DNA of 64,000 bases from Typha latifolia (taxonomy: Eukaryota > Streptophyta > Magnoliopsida > Poales > Typhaceae), in assembly GCA_019914945.1 (NCBI GenBank), contig CM034099.1, forward strand, positions 21,602,704 through 21,666,703, given 5' to 3'. The position numbers and the translations under genes are program-made. Positions 36,701 to 49,244 of this stretch are shown here, piece by piece; within the stretch, counting starts at the first letter, position 1, and each line of letters starts with the position of its first letter. Below the pieces are notes generated by a model, which was not told the DNA's origin, ran no database searches, and was given only the letters and a program-made list of their open reading frames with translations.

Positions 36701-39700
36701 TTTTGGTGTCCAATATCGGAAGTATCCCTGGAGTAGAACTAATGCACTTTAACTTGAACCCTTTCAAAAAATGGCAGTCTATTAAGTATGTTTCCTAAAA
36801 GATAATCCTAATAAGTAGGATCACCTTATAAAATTCTACAGCCGTCAAATAACAGCAATAATACATTAAGATCAGCAAAGGGACGAGATACTTTTCAGAC
36901 TCAAGCATAACCTACAGTCCGACACTTGAGAGCTAATTAGCTCCGTACAATGGTCAGTCAGTCAATGACAAGCCCAACGCACATTTACGTTGGTTCCAAA
37001 TACATCTGATCCTATGAGGATTTTTTTCTAAGATAGACTGCATTCTCAAGTGTAACCAACACTTGAGAGCTATTTAGTTCTGCATAATGGTCAGTCAGTC
37101 AATGACAAGTCCAACATACATTTTTGCTGGTTCCAATTACATCTGATCCTATGAAATTTTTTTTTATTTTTCTCTCTGATAGACTACATACTCATTGTAC
37201 TTCTGTCAAAACTCAAAAGGACTTCTACTGTAGCTATTTCAAGTATAGTATTCTTATTGCAGAAAAATCATTATTAACATCTCTCTTTTATCCTTCTCAA
37301 CTTTCTTTTATCCACCTCCCAGTTCTGCCAGTCAGAGAGAACTGAAGGAGTTCCGGAAATCCAATAACTACAAGAAGACTCTCTAGGGTAGAAAAGGAAA
37401 CTAGGAGAATAAAACTTCAACTAACAATGACTTGCACAACGGATGGCAAACAATTTCAGAAGGCTTATTAAGGTTGAAAAGAAAACTACGACAAGAAAGC
37501 TTCGACTAATTGACTTGCACAATTGGCAGCAAACAGTTTCTTCTCCGATTGAAGCATCTTAGGTGAGAAACAAAGAGTGTAATGAAACATGGAATCAAGA
37601 AAATTTGCAATAACAAAAATAAGAGGATTTACATCATTGAATTACAAGAATATCCCATACTTCTATTATCTTCTCTTGTTTCATATATATTCATAAAGAT
37701 TCAGGTAGAAAATTATTTTAAATTGTTTTTTCGGCAGCCTTAATATTAGGGGTTGCATCATTATGTAACCAATCACAGAGATTTGTTAATGTAAAATGTC
37801 AAACTAAGCATTAAGAGGAGCTTCTTCGATCTTATAGTAATATATTTTTTAATCAAAGAACTAGAATGGTAAAAAGAAAAGTAGAAAAGGTGTATTCTAA
37901 CATTATGTTTTTATTCCTAATACCTTTTTCGAAGATTGTAGCTCATAGTTCTGAGGAACAGCTCCCCTCAAGCTCTCAGGTACTTCAATCAGGTATGTAT
38001 CCTTTCCCACAGTGACATAACTAATCTACAAGAACTTTTGCAGTTATAATTCAAGAAAAGACATCAAGCTCCAACATTTTAGTAAATAGCAGTTTTTCAT
38101 CATACCGATGCATCTCCCAATAGTTTCTGTTGCTCCTTCAGGTACCTTGAGAGACTAGATTCAATCTCCTTTATTGTGTAACAAGCAGTGTCATATTCAA
38201 CATCACAACCTTCATGGGGTATGATACGTCCTGTACGATCAGCTTCTGACCAATCAAATGCATCTCCAAAATGATCTAAAATTGAAGACATGTCTGGCAA
38301 CCCTTTGCCTGCATACAGCGATGCATCACATTGTGCACAGAAAAAATAGATGATACAAGCAACAATCAGCATGGTCTGCATATGCTACATGCAAGAAGAA
38401 TACTTTGTACCTGGTGTCAACAATTGATCGAGTAGAGTAGATTCTCTATCTGCGAGAGTTGCGCTAAGGGAAGAACATGCTTGAACCATCAGTTTGCATC
38501 CACGCAAAGCAGCAATGAACTCTTGCAGCTGCTTCTTTGCTGCATCTTCGTAAAGAATCACTCTCTTGGCACTTCTTCCATTAGCCTCACTGTTTTTATC
38601 CGAAAAAACTTTCAGGTTTCTTTCATTGAGATACATTTACTGAAACATAGCTCTATTTCGAACAATATTTTGCAATAGCAGCTTACTTAGCCATAGCACC
38701 AAAACCTTTTGCCCAGAAAAAGAAATTCAAAATTATCCAATGAGGAATGCATGCTCTGAAATTAGATATAACTCTTCATGCTACATGCATACATGCCCAT
38801 AGAATCTCAAACCATTCATACTGTGACAGACATTCATCAAATTGTAAGAGCACACTATAAGATCCTATTATCAGTCACCTTAGCTAACAAAATGCAGGTG
38901 AAGAATGAGTTGAAAAAGAAAATGTTTCTTATACATATAGGTAGGATTTAGAGGTTACCAGCTACCAAAGAGGCGTGCAAGCAAACGTTCCATATCTGGG
39001 AGTCTTGACAACTCTTTCCGAAATTGAAGTCCAGATGCAAGGCCTGCAGTCTGATAGATGAATATTATATAAGTGACGAACTTCACAGAACCAGAAAAGA
39101 GAACATAAGTATCTGTAGCACAATCTGAATCCTTATTTGCTGTCCTTGTATAACAACAATCAGGCCAAATCCTATTTTCACACTTTGTGATGAGCACAAT
39201 TTGTCAGACCAAGATATCAAGATACTCAACATTAAGCAATGCCAACACCTTCAAGAAAATAAAGACAAAAATGCAGTCTTCAAAATATAAGGACCTTGAA
39301 AACTGCAATAGCATCTTGGCGTTCTAAAATTGACTTCGTATCAAACAATGGCCTTGCAATCCACCCTTTAAGCAGCCTTTTGCCAAATGCTGTAACACAA
39401 TGATCCAGTTGAGCAAACAGAGTCCTGCAAAGATAGACAATAGCACCTTAATACATCAAGATTTGATTTATACAAGGATTCCAAAATCTTTCAAGAGTTG
39501 CAACTACCCAGAGGGACCACCACTTCTAATGTTCTCCAATATCTCAAGATTTTCAAGCGCAGCTGCATCAAGTATCATAAATGGCTGTTGAGGAGTCTTA
39601 ATCATTCCCGAGCATGGAAGTGGTTCAAATTCAGCACACTTGAGCAATTTCTCATCCAGAAAGGCTTGCCTTAAATAAAACAAACAACCTCCAAGAGCAG

Positions 39701-42700
39701 AAAGAGCATATGATCCACTTGTGCCTGAACAAACTAGCTTATCCAGAAAATGAGGCAAAGCACATGAATTGGCCTCCACATTATCTCCATCAGTAGAAAT
39801 GCCACCATTTGGTAATACTGCTAGATGCTTCAATAGGCTATAATACTTTCTGATCTCAGTAATAGTTTTTTCAGCATCCCAAAATTCTACAGAAGGAACC
39901 AACTGATTAACTAAAGGGTTTCTTGTGTTGTTCTTTAAGACTCTTTCGGTTTCTGGACTGAGCATCTTAGAAGGTTTTATGATTTCCACAGGCCTTAGTT
40001 CAGACAAAATTGAGCACAACCAATGGCGTTCAGAATCATCTTCAAACTAGCACAAGCAAAAGACAAAATCAAACAGGAGAAATGGCAAAACTATCTACAT
40101 CACAACCAACTAAGTTTACACTTTTCACAAAAAAAGTAATTTTATACTTAAATTATCAATCTATGGATTCAAAAATGAGAAGGGAATTCTAGACAGTCAG
40201 AATAGTATACCTGCCCTATGATGAACTTGCTTGTGGAAACATCGACCATGCAAAGACCTATAACAATATCTTTTTTATTCTGGTTCTCCATAAATTGGTA
40301 ATTTTCAGTGACTGACATTAAATACGAAGCATCAGGATTCACCAATAGTGACTCTCCTTCAGTCAGTGTTCCCTTTGTGACCATAGCACATATTTCACGT
40401 TTCACAACCTTAAAGAAACATAGTAACATCAGTCATTAATACAATAATCCTGGTTCCCATGAACTGCAAAAATAGGTCAAAACTGGAAAGTCAATCACAT
40501 TTACCATTAAACTTTTTCTCTGACTGGGAACATCTAGTAATTACAAATGCATAATATGAGAGATATCTTTCAGTGGAGAAACTTAAATATTATCAGACCT
40601 TATCTTTAGAACCCATTTCCTTACGACGAAGTTCAAGCTGTTCAGGTGTTTCTGTCTGCTCCACAACAAGAACACGATAACCCTGAAACAAAGTGAATTG
40701 ATCGTCCGTATACACAGTCAATCACGTTAAGATGTCCAATTGCGGCAATTTATATTGTTAATTATAGAAACAATACACACAAGACCAAACCTTTCTAGCT
40801 AATTTCTCCAAATTCACTGAGAAATTCTTCTCAGGAAATCCACAATGAGGCTGTTCTCCCTAAGTTCAGAAAGGGCAACAAAATAAGAAAATTGAAATAG
40901 GAAAAAAATCAGAACAAACATGTATGGAGTCTGAATGTCTATAGAATGTCATATACAAGCCCAAAAATCGAATAGTATATGATGAGAATTTGTAAAGAAA
41001 ATACAAGATTAATACAAGTAGAAAACTAGCCTCAACAATCTCTAGGCACATTCCTCCAATTGACTATTTTAGCTAGATTCCAATAAAGTCCATGACGAGA
41101 CATGTCAATTGAATTTTTTCAACACATAACTACAGGTGAATTACTTCAGGAGATAATAAATTGAACATACAAGAACTATGAAATGATGTAGAATATGTCA
41201 ATATGATATAAAAACAACAAAATACAGATCAAGCAAGAAGATATCCACACAAATAAGATGATAGGTCCAATAGTATACACTATTCAGTTGATAATCCATA
41301 AACTGGATAAGTTCAAGCAACTGAAAAATCAGAGATCAAACTTCAAAATTGTAGATACACAGATAATGCCTACCTTCATATATTGAAGATCAAGCTCCCT
41401 AGCCCCGATATGTGCGTCCATTTCAAACAATTCATAAAACTTGCCCATCTACCAAGAAAGTATGACATTACTTTTTGTGACCAAGAGGATCCTAAATATG
41501 TTGATATAAATCAAATTTCTCATATGATTGTACCTTGAAGAACAAAACTTTATCCATATGCTGCGACTTGAACTCCCACCATTGCCTCTAATGATCAATC
41601 ATATCAGATGGTACATTAATTGGAAATGGCAAAATAACTTCAGAAATGGGTTCACGATGAAAGTAACTACCTGTCCACCTGACAAACTCTTCAAGAACCC
41701 TGGGGGCAGGTAAAGAGTTCTTGGATCATAGTTGACATCACCAGGCCGCCTCCCTTGTGCATCTTTACACCCTCTACAACCAGAGTAAATAGAGTACAGT
41801 AAAGAGAAATTGCCAAAAGATAAACCATCAGCTTAATTTCATACCTAGCCCACATACAACATTTGAAAGCACATCTCAGTGAATAGTAAAGCTCCTCGAC
41901 ATTAACCATGCCTTTAAAGTTAGACTTATGTAATTGACATCCAGCCATGCAGTAACTGTCATATGCTTTACAAAGTAGAGGGCAAAAAGCCTTTCGGAAA
42001 GTATTAAGAAATGAAAAGGTATATGAACATAGTGCGCCTCTTTCTTTTATGTACTAACAAAGTCGCCTAGCAGTCACTTCTTACTGTTGAATCAGACTGT
42101 CGCTTGTTTTTTTTTTTCTTTTCTTGACTGTCTTTAGTTTCACTATAAGAGAGAAACTATTCACTCAGGTGGAAGCTGAGGTGGAAGCTGAGACAAGGGG
42201 ATCGAAGACCAAAATAAAGTAGGTTTGAAACAGGAAGAAAGATACAATTGTAATTCCTTTATTAAGGATAATAGCCAAAAAGGAGAATGCAGAAGACGGA
42301 TACATATAGATGGACAATAGAATTTCTTAGATAATGCTCTGTTGCTGCCTTCCAGTTTCTATTGCAGAATATTGTCAAATCTTCTAAGAAGAATAAAAGT
42401 TATTTACTCAACTTCATTTGGGTGGTCCAAATTATTTCACAAGAAATCTCCTCTCTAATTAATAAACTGTCTTTGACTTAGATCACAGTAAATTAACATG
42501 TCTCAGTAGCTATTGCATGTGATACAACTTGTTTTGGCCTCCCAATTATATCTAATTAATAAACTTCTACAATTATATTTCCAAGGGCAACGATGGCCGT
42601 GCCACAAGCACAGCACGGCATGTGCCGCGACACTTGCCGACCATGTCGTAAGAGAATGAGAGAAAAAGGTAAGAGATACTCACCTTCGGCTCTGCAATCG

Positions 42701-44900
42701 TCATCGCCATCGCTCGCCGCTCGCCGCCTGCCGTCACTTCGTTGGATGCCCTAGCCTGAGAGAGAAGAGAGAGAGAGAAAGACAGAGAGAGAGGGGGGGG
42801 ATTAAAACTTAAGTTGCGGATCTGAATTTAGATCCTCTCTCTCTCTTGATCTCTTCTTTCTCGGGCTAGGGCATCCGACGAAGTGATGGCGAGTGGTAGC
42901 TCGACGACGAGGTCGATGGTGAGCGGCAAAACTATTAAGAGGGTTGCCGTGCGGCACCCCCTCGTGCCACGTGCCAGTATGCCGCCGACACGCTTCGTGC
43001 CGGTCACAGCCATCCATGCCCAAGAGTATAATTTCTTCTTTTGTCCTCCCAAGAAAACAGGCAGCACAAGAAACCGATTATATCAGATTATATATGTAGC
43101 TCATGCCATAAAAGACCAGAGACATAATTAGCCACTGAAGCTTAGCTTACAAGAACAGGAGAGTAATTAAATGTATGAGAAGAACAGAAATTGATGAGAA
43201 GATAAAGAAAAGGTGAAAAAGCAAAGGAGAGATGTTGTTTTAGCTTTTCCTTGTCATAATTCAACAGGCAAAAATTCAAAAAACCACTAGAGACTGAAGC
43301 AAATACCCTTCAGAATGCCTTAGCTTACTGTAGCAAGACCTTGAGTTGATTCCACATTTGATATCGGTGTCAAAAGTGAAGAAAGATGCTTAAGACAGGC
43401 CTGTGGTCTAATTAATTGGTTTTGCAAACTTCTAAATCATTAGATATTATGACACATTGCATGGAGATTTTCCTCATCTAAGAATAGTTAGGCTCCCATA
43501 ACTTGTCAGGAAATACATAGTAAAATGCTAGCCCTTTTCCCAGACAAAAAGGAACCTTAGATAAGGGAGAAGTCCCAAGAATAAGGGGGGCGATAAAGTT
43601 TTACTCACTCCCTGAGAAATCTGAACTTCTCTGCTTCCCGTTTTTCGAACCTTTCAGCTGCTTCTCCAGTAAGGTTGCTACTGATAATATCCAAAGCTTG
43701 GGACTCTACATTACCAAAGTAAACAGTAATTCATCATAATTTGTGATACAACAACACAGCACAAAATGCTTCTCAACGTATCGTATCAAACTTGAATATG
43801 TTATGCAGTGGATTGCAGCATTTAGAGTGTTAAGAAGATTCAATATGATGAATAATTAGTGGTCTTGTGCATCAGTAATACCACACTGTGCAGAAATGTA
43901 TACCCACTTCAAAGAATTCTAGCCAAAAGGATCAAAGCCTCGGCATGCCCAAATATTCAGCCTCAACATAAAATTACTGTCTGAAATATCAACTATGAAC
44001 TCTTAGAGATCATTTTGATGTACTACTAGTCTTAGAACAATACTCACTTTGATTATTACTTACTGACACAGAATTTCTGCTTCTCGATAACTTCGACGCA
44101 ATTTTTGACGCACTTGCCCCTTCTTCATCAAATCTGAACTTTTTAGCACAGTCCAATTTCCCAACTTCAAGCTTTTTCCTTTTTCTCGCTGATGAGGAAC
44201 TTCGTGACTGCCCCGTTCTTGATCTTGTCACTTCCTCATCATCATCGTCATCCAGCTCTACCTCCTCTGAATCATCTTCCAGAGCCTCCTCCTTTCCCAC
44301 ATTCTTACCCCACTCCTCATCATCAGTAGAATCATCCGCATCATCCTCATCCCCTTCATCATCCACGTCGCCTTTCTGTCCCTCTGTCTCTGCAGGATCT
44401 GACATCCGCCTCAGACGACGCAGCTTCCTTGGCTCCTCCTCCTCCACCCACTCGACCTTCTCTTTTTTGAGCTGGATGGCCTCTTCCTCGCCATCATCAT
44501 ATTGGATCACGTGCTTCCCGGAGTTTTTGTCAAAGGATTTGACGCGACCATCGTACCATGCTTCATCGAGGGGCCAGAACACTCTGATCTTCTTGCCGAC
44601 CACCTCCGCCGAGTGGGGCTTCTCCCTGGTGGACGATGAAGGGGTTCTTGGGTTGGAAGCAGGAGAGGTAGGGACCTCAAGAGAGGGTTTCTTCTGCTTC
44701 CGTTGGGACGGAGAAGGATCTGTGCTAGGGCTAGGAGAAGGGTTAAGGTTAGCGTCTGGGCTTGGCTTGGGGCGAGAGTTAGAGAGAGGTGCGGTGCTGG
44801 GGCTAGGGTTTTCTTTGGGGCCGGAGAAGAAGGAGGTGATCTGGCTCTGCTTCCGGACCAGAGGCGACCGCCCATTGCTGAGGCGACGGGAAGAGGACAT
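33749..44900 (-). CDS. MSH6: DNA mismatch repair protein MSH6
   Basis: Twenty-one GT-AG exons: 44900-44048, 43705-43609, 41773-41671, 41587-41534, 41448-41374, 40859-40791, 40682-40599, 40408-40211, 40046-39508, 39424-39295, 39050-38959, 38589-38411, 38308-38106, 38025-37924, 36727-36565, 35432-35143, 35073-34936, 34785-34706, 34545-34446, 34343-34214, 33993-33749; 1307 residues, close to the usual plant length. A PCNA-binding QSQITSFF is at 18-25, a Tudor domain (VGKKIRVFWPLDEAWYDGRV) at 101-152, then an acidic/basic linker. The mismatch-reading Phe-x-Glu is in MGKFYELFE (F373, E375). Walker A GPNMGGKST is near 1056-1064 and Walker B ALDELGRGTST near 1133-1143, with the STHYHRLA switch region following. 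MSH2-MSH6 recognises base mismatches and small loops in the nucleus. The motifs and frame are intact, so the gene appears functional. Introns carry TIR elements and duplications. Confidence 0.97.
35838..36186. mobile_element. Short TIR element, copy A, in an MSH6 intron
   Basis: A GC-rich island in an AT-rich intron (between exons 15 and 16). The left end ACGATGGTCGTGCCACAGGCACG matches in inverted form the right end (GTGCCAGTCGGCACAACCATCCATGCC). It shares its order of blocks with 42584-43022: GATACTCACCTTCG, CTCGGGCTAGGGCA, GGCAAAACTAT-like, GTGCGGCACCCCTCGTGCCA and CAGTATGCCGCCG. No coding capacity is convincing. A non-autonomous DNA transposon is the best reading; no clear target-site duplication was found. 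Confidence 0.6.
36922..37200. repeat. Tandem duplication of about 140 bases in an MSH6 intron
   Basis: Two direct copies, about 36922-37060 and 37062-37200, share CACTTGAGAGCTA-TTAG, AATGGTCAGTCAGTCAATGA, ACATCTGATCCTATGA and GATAGACT-CAT. They lie in the intron between MSH6 exons 14 and 15. A smaller duplicate follows at about 37380-37540 (GAAAACTA-GA--A-AA-CTTC, TGACTTGCACAA). Confidence 0.8.
42584..43022. mobile_element. Short TIR element, copy B, in an MSH6 intron
   Basis: Second copy of the element at 35838-36186, in the same orientation, between exons 2 and 3. The ends GGGCAACGATGGCCGTG and (inverted) GGGCATGGATGGCTGTG form imperfect terminal inverted repeats. The interior carries GATACTCACCTTCG, a GA run (42768-42797), GCTAGGGCATCCGACG and GTGCGGCACCCCCTCGTGCCA. 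The two copies differ by indels, so they are separate old insertions or a diverged duplication. Confidence 0.6.
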
Positions 44901-45486
44901 GAGACCGGAATTTTAGGGTTAGCTTGCGAGAGAGAGAGAGGGAGAGAGAGAGAGAGAGGTGGGGGAGGAGGAGGAGAATTTATAGAGTGAAGAGTAACGG
45001 CCGGAGAGGATGGGGAGATTTGGCGGGAAGGTTGCGATTATCCATGTCAGCAGGCTAAGCTCGCCTGTCGATGGAAAAGGCCGTAGTCTGAAGAAAATAA
45101 GTAATATACAAGTAAATAATAAGGATAAAAAGGGAAAAATAAATAAATAAAGAACAGCTCGTGAGCTTTCTCTCTATTTTATTTATTATATTTTAGAGAA
45201 CAAATATTTAAACATGTAGAGAATAATTGTTCTGCTATTCTTTCATCCTTGTTTTCTTTCTCTAAAATTAAAATGACACAAAGGGAGATTAAAGTTGACA
45301 GTTAATTTGCTTTGCTTCATCTATATTTAATAGGATATATTTTTCGTGAAACAAACGAGGGAAATTTAATTTCACATCATAAATCATAATATCTCTTCAG
45401 CCAAAGTGAGGTGATCGATTACACCATTCCAGTAGATTTAGTTACTTTCTCTATCAACATAAGATGATAAAGAGTACATGGCTTTG
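44901..45486. other. MSH6 promoter/leader and LHT 3' flank
   Basis: A GA-rich run (44930-44960, CT on the gene strand) lies in the MSH6 leader just upstream of its ATG. The rest is AT-rich with no exon; the part nearest 45486 is the 3' flank of the LHT gene. Confidence 0.5.
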
Positions 45487-45624
45487 TCAAGAGTAGAAAC
45501 GATAAGTAGAAGCATCTTTAATTATATTTCTTAAACCGCCAATGGTGGACGCAAGCATCATAAGCACGCCGAAGATAATGCATCCCTACAAAACAATCAA
45601 TAGCTCATAAAGAATACCCATTTA

Positions 45625-45687
<63 letters not shown>

Positions 45688-47796
45688 TTCAGAAAACTAG
45701 TTACCCAATTCACCATCCAAGATATGCTAAACCTCCTAGGCTTCTTAATTGCTAGCCATATTATGCAAGGAAGCTGCAATTATATTTCAAATATATATAT
45801 ATATTATCAAATTTGGCAATATAAATATCAAATTATGCATAATTTGAACGTTAAACTTACAAAATATGAAGTTGGTGTGAATCCAAAACCTCCGAAAAAA
45901 CCCAAAAGATCGGCAAAAAAGGGAAATGTCACCCCAATGAACAGCGTGAAGGCTGCAAGATGAACAAAGATTGATTAATTTGCTTGTACATATATTGATA
46001 ATAATGTTTAAGAATAGAGACATCATAATTTCCATGTTACCAACATAAGCCGATCGAGCAATTAGACGAAGAGCAATCCCTGGTGGAAGCTTCAATCTTG
46101 TGATTAGTAGTGTCTCAAGAGTGTCAAAAACTGGCATAGCATACACCTGCATATATAATTAACTTTAAGTAATCATGATTACATAATGACTTACACTGTT
46201 TACCAGGAAAAAAAAAGCTAGATATTTAAGACATTAAAGTTACGTTGAAGCATAGATATTAAGTTTAGAGCATATGTACCATGTTTTCTTCCACTACATA
46301 TATTTACTTGCTTTAGATTAGTATACATCGTTATCATATATTTTTTATAATAAAAAGCATAGACACTGTTTAACTTTGAACGAAAAATATAATAATTACA
46401 ATGATAGAAAACATAGTTGAAAGGGTAAAGTAATTTTTTTTTTTTGGTCCAAATAAAACATGAGACTTTCTCTTACTTGGTAGCTTCCAATGACATGGAT
46501 GACCACCATAAGATTGGCAGCGGCGATGAGCCACTGCGGCCGCCTGAGAGCCATGAGGACGTTGTCGTCGACGGCCTGGCCAAAAGTCCAGTAGCCGACC
46601 ATGGCCACAGGGAAGTAGCAGAGGGCGGTGATGAAGTAGGCGACGACGGTGCCCTGCCACATGGGCACCTTGGAAGGCTTCGTCGGCGTCGAGGGGATCG
46701 TCGCCTGGATCTCGAGGACGACGCCATGGCCGGCGTAGGCGAATGCTACCTGCCCGAGTGCACTCAAGACCCTGAACACGGAGTCGGATGATCCAGTCTC
46801 GTCGTAGCCGTAGCTTACGTTGTCTACTGGCCCGTGTGCGAAGCAAGCCACCCATGATATGGTGGAGTAGCTTCGTGTATAGAAACACGTAGAAGTAAAA
46901 AACAAAGTGAGATCATATGTTCTATTTGATTGACATAAGTCATGGGTTAATTTCTATTGTTTTTGTTTTCTTTCCGAAAGCGATTTCCCTATGTTTTTTT
47001 GACTATGCAAATTAATCTAGGATTTTCACAAAAAAAAATCAGAAACTTATTAGGTACGTAGTTATTTGCGAATAAACCTTTCTCTGGTATCTGTGTATAT
47101 AATATACATACCTGAGTGACATCACAGCTGCAGCAAAGGAGACTGCGGCAATCGAGTTGAGATTGGGAAGCTGAGATAGAAAGAACTGAAACCCCCCAAA
47201 GATGCAAATCCAGTAAGACTGACGCATGGCAGTGCAATTGGAGCAAACAATCTCCATAAACTTCTCAAGACACTTCCCCCCTGTGACCATGTACACTGTG
47301 TCACACCCGATCTGAACGATCAACTGCTGCGGCACAACAATCCACAGCCCGAGCCGCGGCCCGAAGGCATGCTGCCCGAGATCCCGGTACCGGTCGAACC
47401 GCTTCCCCGGCACGCACTCGTGGAGCTCGATCATTAGCCACAGGGTGTACAAGGTGATGCACCATGACAATACTAGTGCTAGTGTCCCAGGTCCCCTGTA
47501 ACAAATTATTTTAAGTTACGTACTGTTAATTGAATTGCTGCATGCATGCTGTGTTATAATGTTCATTACCAGCCTAAATGAGCCATGGCGTAAGGCAGGC
47601 TGAGGACGCCGGCGCCGACCATCGCGGTGACGTTGTGGAACGTTGCATACCACCACTTGGCCTGGCGAGAGGCAGACTCCTTCTCGTCTACCACCTGAAA
47701 ACATCCAGTGTGGTTAGGAGTACTGCATGCAAGCAAGTAAAGAAGAAGAAAGAATAATTGTTCCCAGACCTTGGGAAGAATAGAAGTGGAAACCAT
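45487..47796 (-). CDS. Lysine/histidine transporter-like (LHT) amino-acid permease
   Basis: Eight exons: 47796-47770, 47694-47570, 47495-47112, 46870-46477, 46146-46041, 45952-45861, 45773-45705 and 45585-45487, giving 431 residues. The protein has the LHT pattern: [136 protein letters not shown] and [20 protein letters not shown]. About 11 membrane spans are expected, with a short cytosolic N-terminus. Relatives import neutral, basic or acidic amino acids across the plasma membrane with protons. The first coding exon has only nine codons (MVSTSILPK), making the start somewhat less certain. Exons 2-4 are GC-rich in AT-rich surroundings. A TA-rich TATA region lies at 47850-47864. Confidence 0.95.
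45629..45683. repeat. A-tract followed by (TA)n in the last LHT intron
   Basis: About 19 A residues run directly into about 17 TA units. The block fills much of the 119-base intron between exons 7 and 8 of the LHT gene. On the gene strand it reads (TA)n then T19, close to the 3' splice site, so it acts as an unusually long polypyrimidine tract. Confidence 0.9.
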
Positions 47797-47849
47797 ATTG
47801 AGGTAAATAGCTGGCTTTGTGATCGTATGTGAGGGTTACATTAATGCCA

Positions 47850-47864
47850 TATATATATATATAT
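47850..47864 (-). promoter_or_regulatory. TA-repeat TATA region of the LHT gene
   Basis: A TA dinucleotide run 54 bases upstream of the LHT start codon on the gene strand is the only TATA-like element nearby; it would place the transcription start near 47825. Confidence 0.35.
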
Positions 47865-49244
47865 AATGTCTTAGAAGTGGTTGTCATGATTCAGAGTTTG
47901 TTGCTATTAAAAACACAGTGTTAGATAAGTAGCTGAGCATCTTTGCACAGAAAACCTCCATTGGTTTTGCGAAAGGAAAAGGGGAGGTCTAAATTCAATG
48001 TAAGATATATAATAGAAAAAAGGTATATATCCAGGATGGGATATTTAAGCAGAAAGCAAATGGCTTTCTTTCGGCTGCCATTTAGACCAAGATTTCAAAA
48101 TGTGTGGAATCATTCAGTGTTTTTGGTAGTGGATTTTTGTCCAGCATATTTAATTGAGCAAATCCTTATCCTTAAGCATCTAAACCACTATGTTAAACTG
48201 CTAGGTTATGAGTGATATGATGGCAAAGTTTTGGTTACTTTGTGCTTTTTCTTATGCTTTTTTCTTTTCTGCTTTGTGAATGATTAGGGAATTGACATAA
48301 GGAGGCTGTGGGCACATTTCTTGCATTTTTCTTCGGCTCATTTGAGTAGATCCCAGAAATTTGGAAGTTTTAGCTGGGTAAGGTTTGAATCAACAAACCA
48401 TGGATGCTGATCACAAATCCATGGGAAAAAAAAAAAATCAAACTTATAATCTCTTTAGTGAGTTAGTAAGACTAACCATTGAACTACAGTATTAGTTTAT
48501 TTTTTGTAAGTGAGGATAAATAACTTAGCAGGGAGCAGATCGATCTTTTGTAGCACAATTTAATTTGTAGGAATTTCCTGCAGGGTACTCGGCAGAAATT
48601 GATTGAAGTCTAATCCTCTCCATTATTTTAGAAGACTAGTATAAGAAAGAGAAGCAAAATGGGAGGATGAGACTTCCTTTATTGACGGCGTGCATGCATC
48701 TATGTAGAACCTTATAATGGTTGGCTCAAGATGAGCCGCCGCGTGTATATAATTACTAGTCGAGCATCAATATATAAGAAAAACAAGGCCATCCTTCTAT
48801 GATTAAATCTCTTTGCATGACATTGATTACTTAGCATGACCCCCAAATATGTTTATAGCTTATACACTTGGAGTCCCTAATAATAATATGATTGCTTATA
48901 TGGATTGGTGGTCGAGCTGGTCCAAGATCCATATGAAAGAATATGGAAATAAAAATGGTAAAACCAAAGGTATGCATATGTTTCTACTCTCTTCTGCATC
49001 TAAAATGAAAAGAAAAGTTGGAGCTAAATTGGAACTATAAAAGATTTTGAACGTAAGAAAATATCCCGGCTCAACCAACAGCAATGCTAACCATCCTTCT
49101 TATATATTTTTAATAATAACTAAAAGAAGTTGAGGACCATATATCGACTCCCCCACCCCCACTCTTTACTTCCACTTCCGTTTCCCTTTACCCTCCAAGA
49201 GTTCTTCTAGAGTTCTCCATCCACAGGCGCGGCAAAGGTCTTTA
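47865..49244. other. Divergent intergenic region between LHT and the RCC1 gene
   Basis: Upstream DNA of two divergently transcribed genes, about 1.4 kb. No exon is seen. A TATATATTTT at 49101 precedes a pyrimidine-rich stretch (49150-49200) that probably begins the RCC1-gene leader. Confidence 0.5.
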
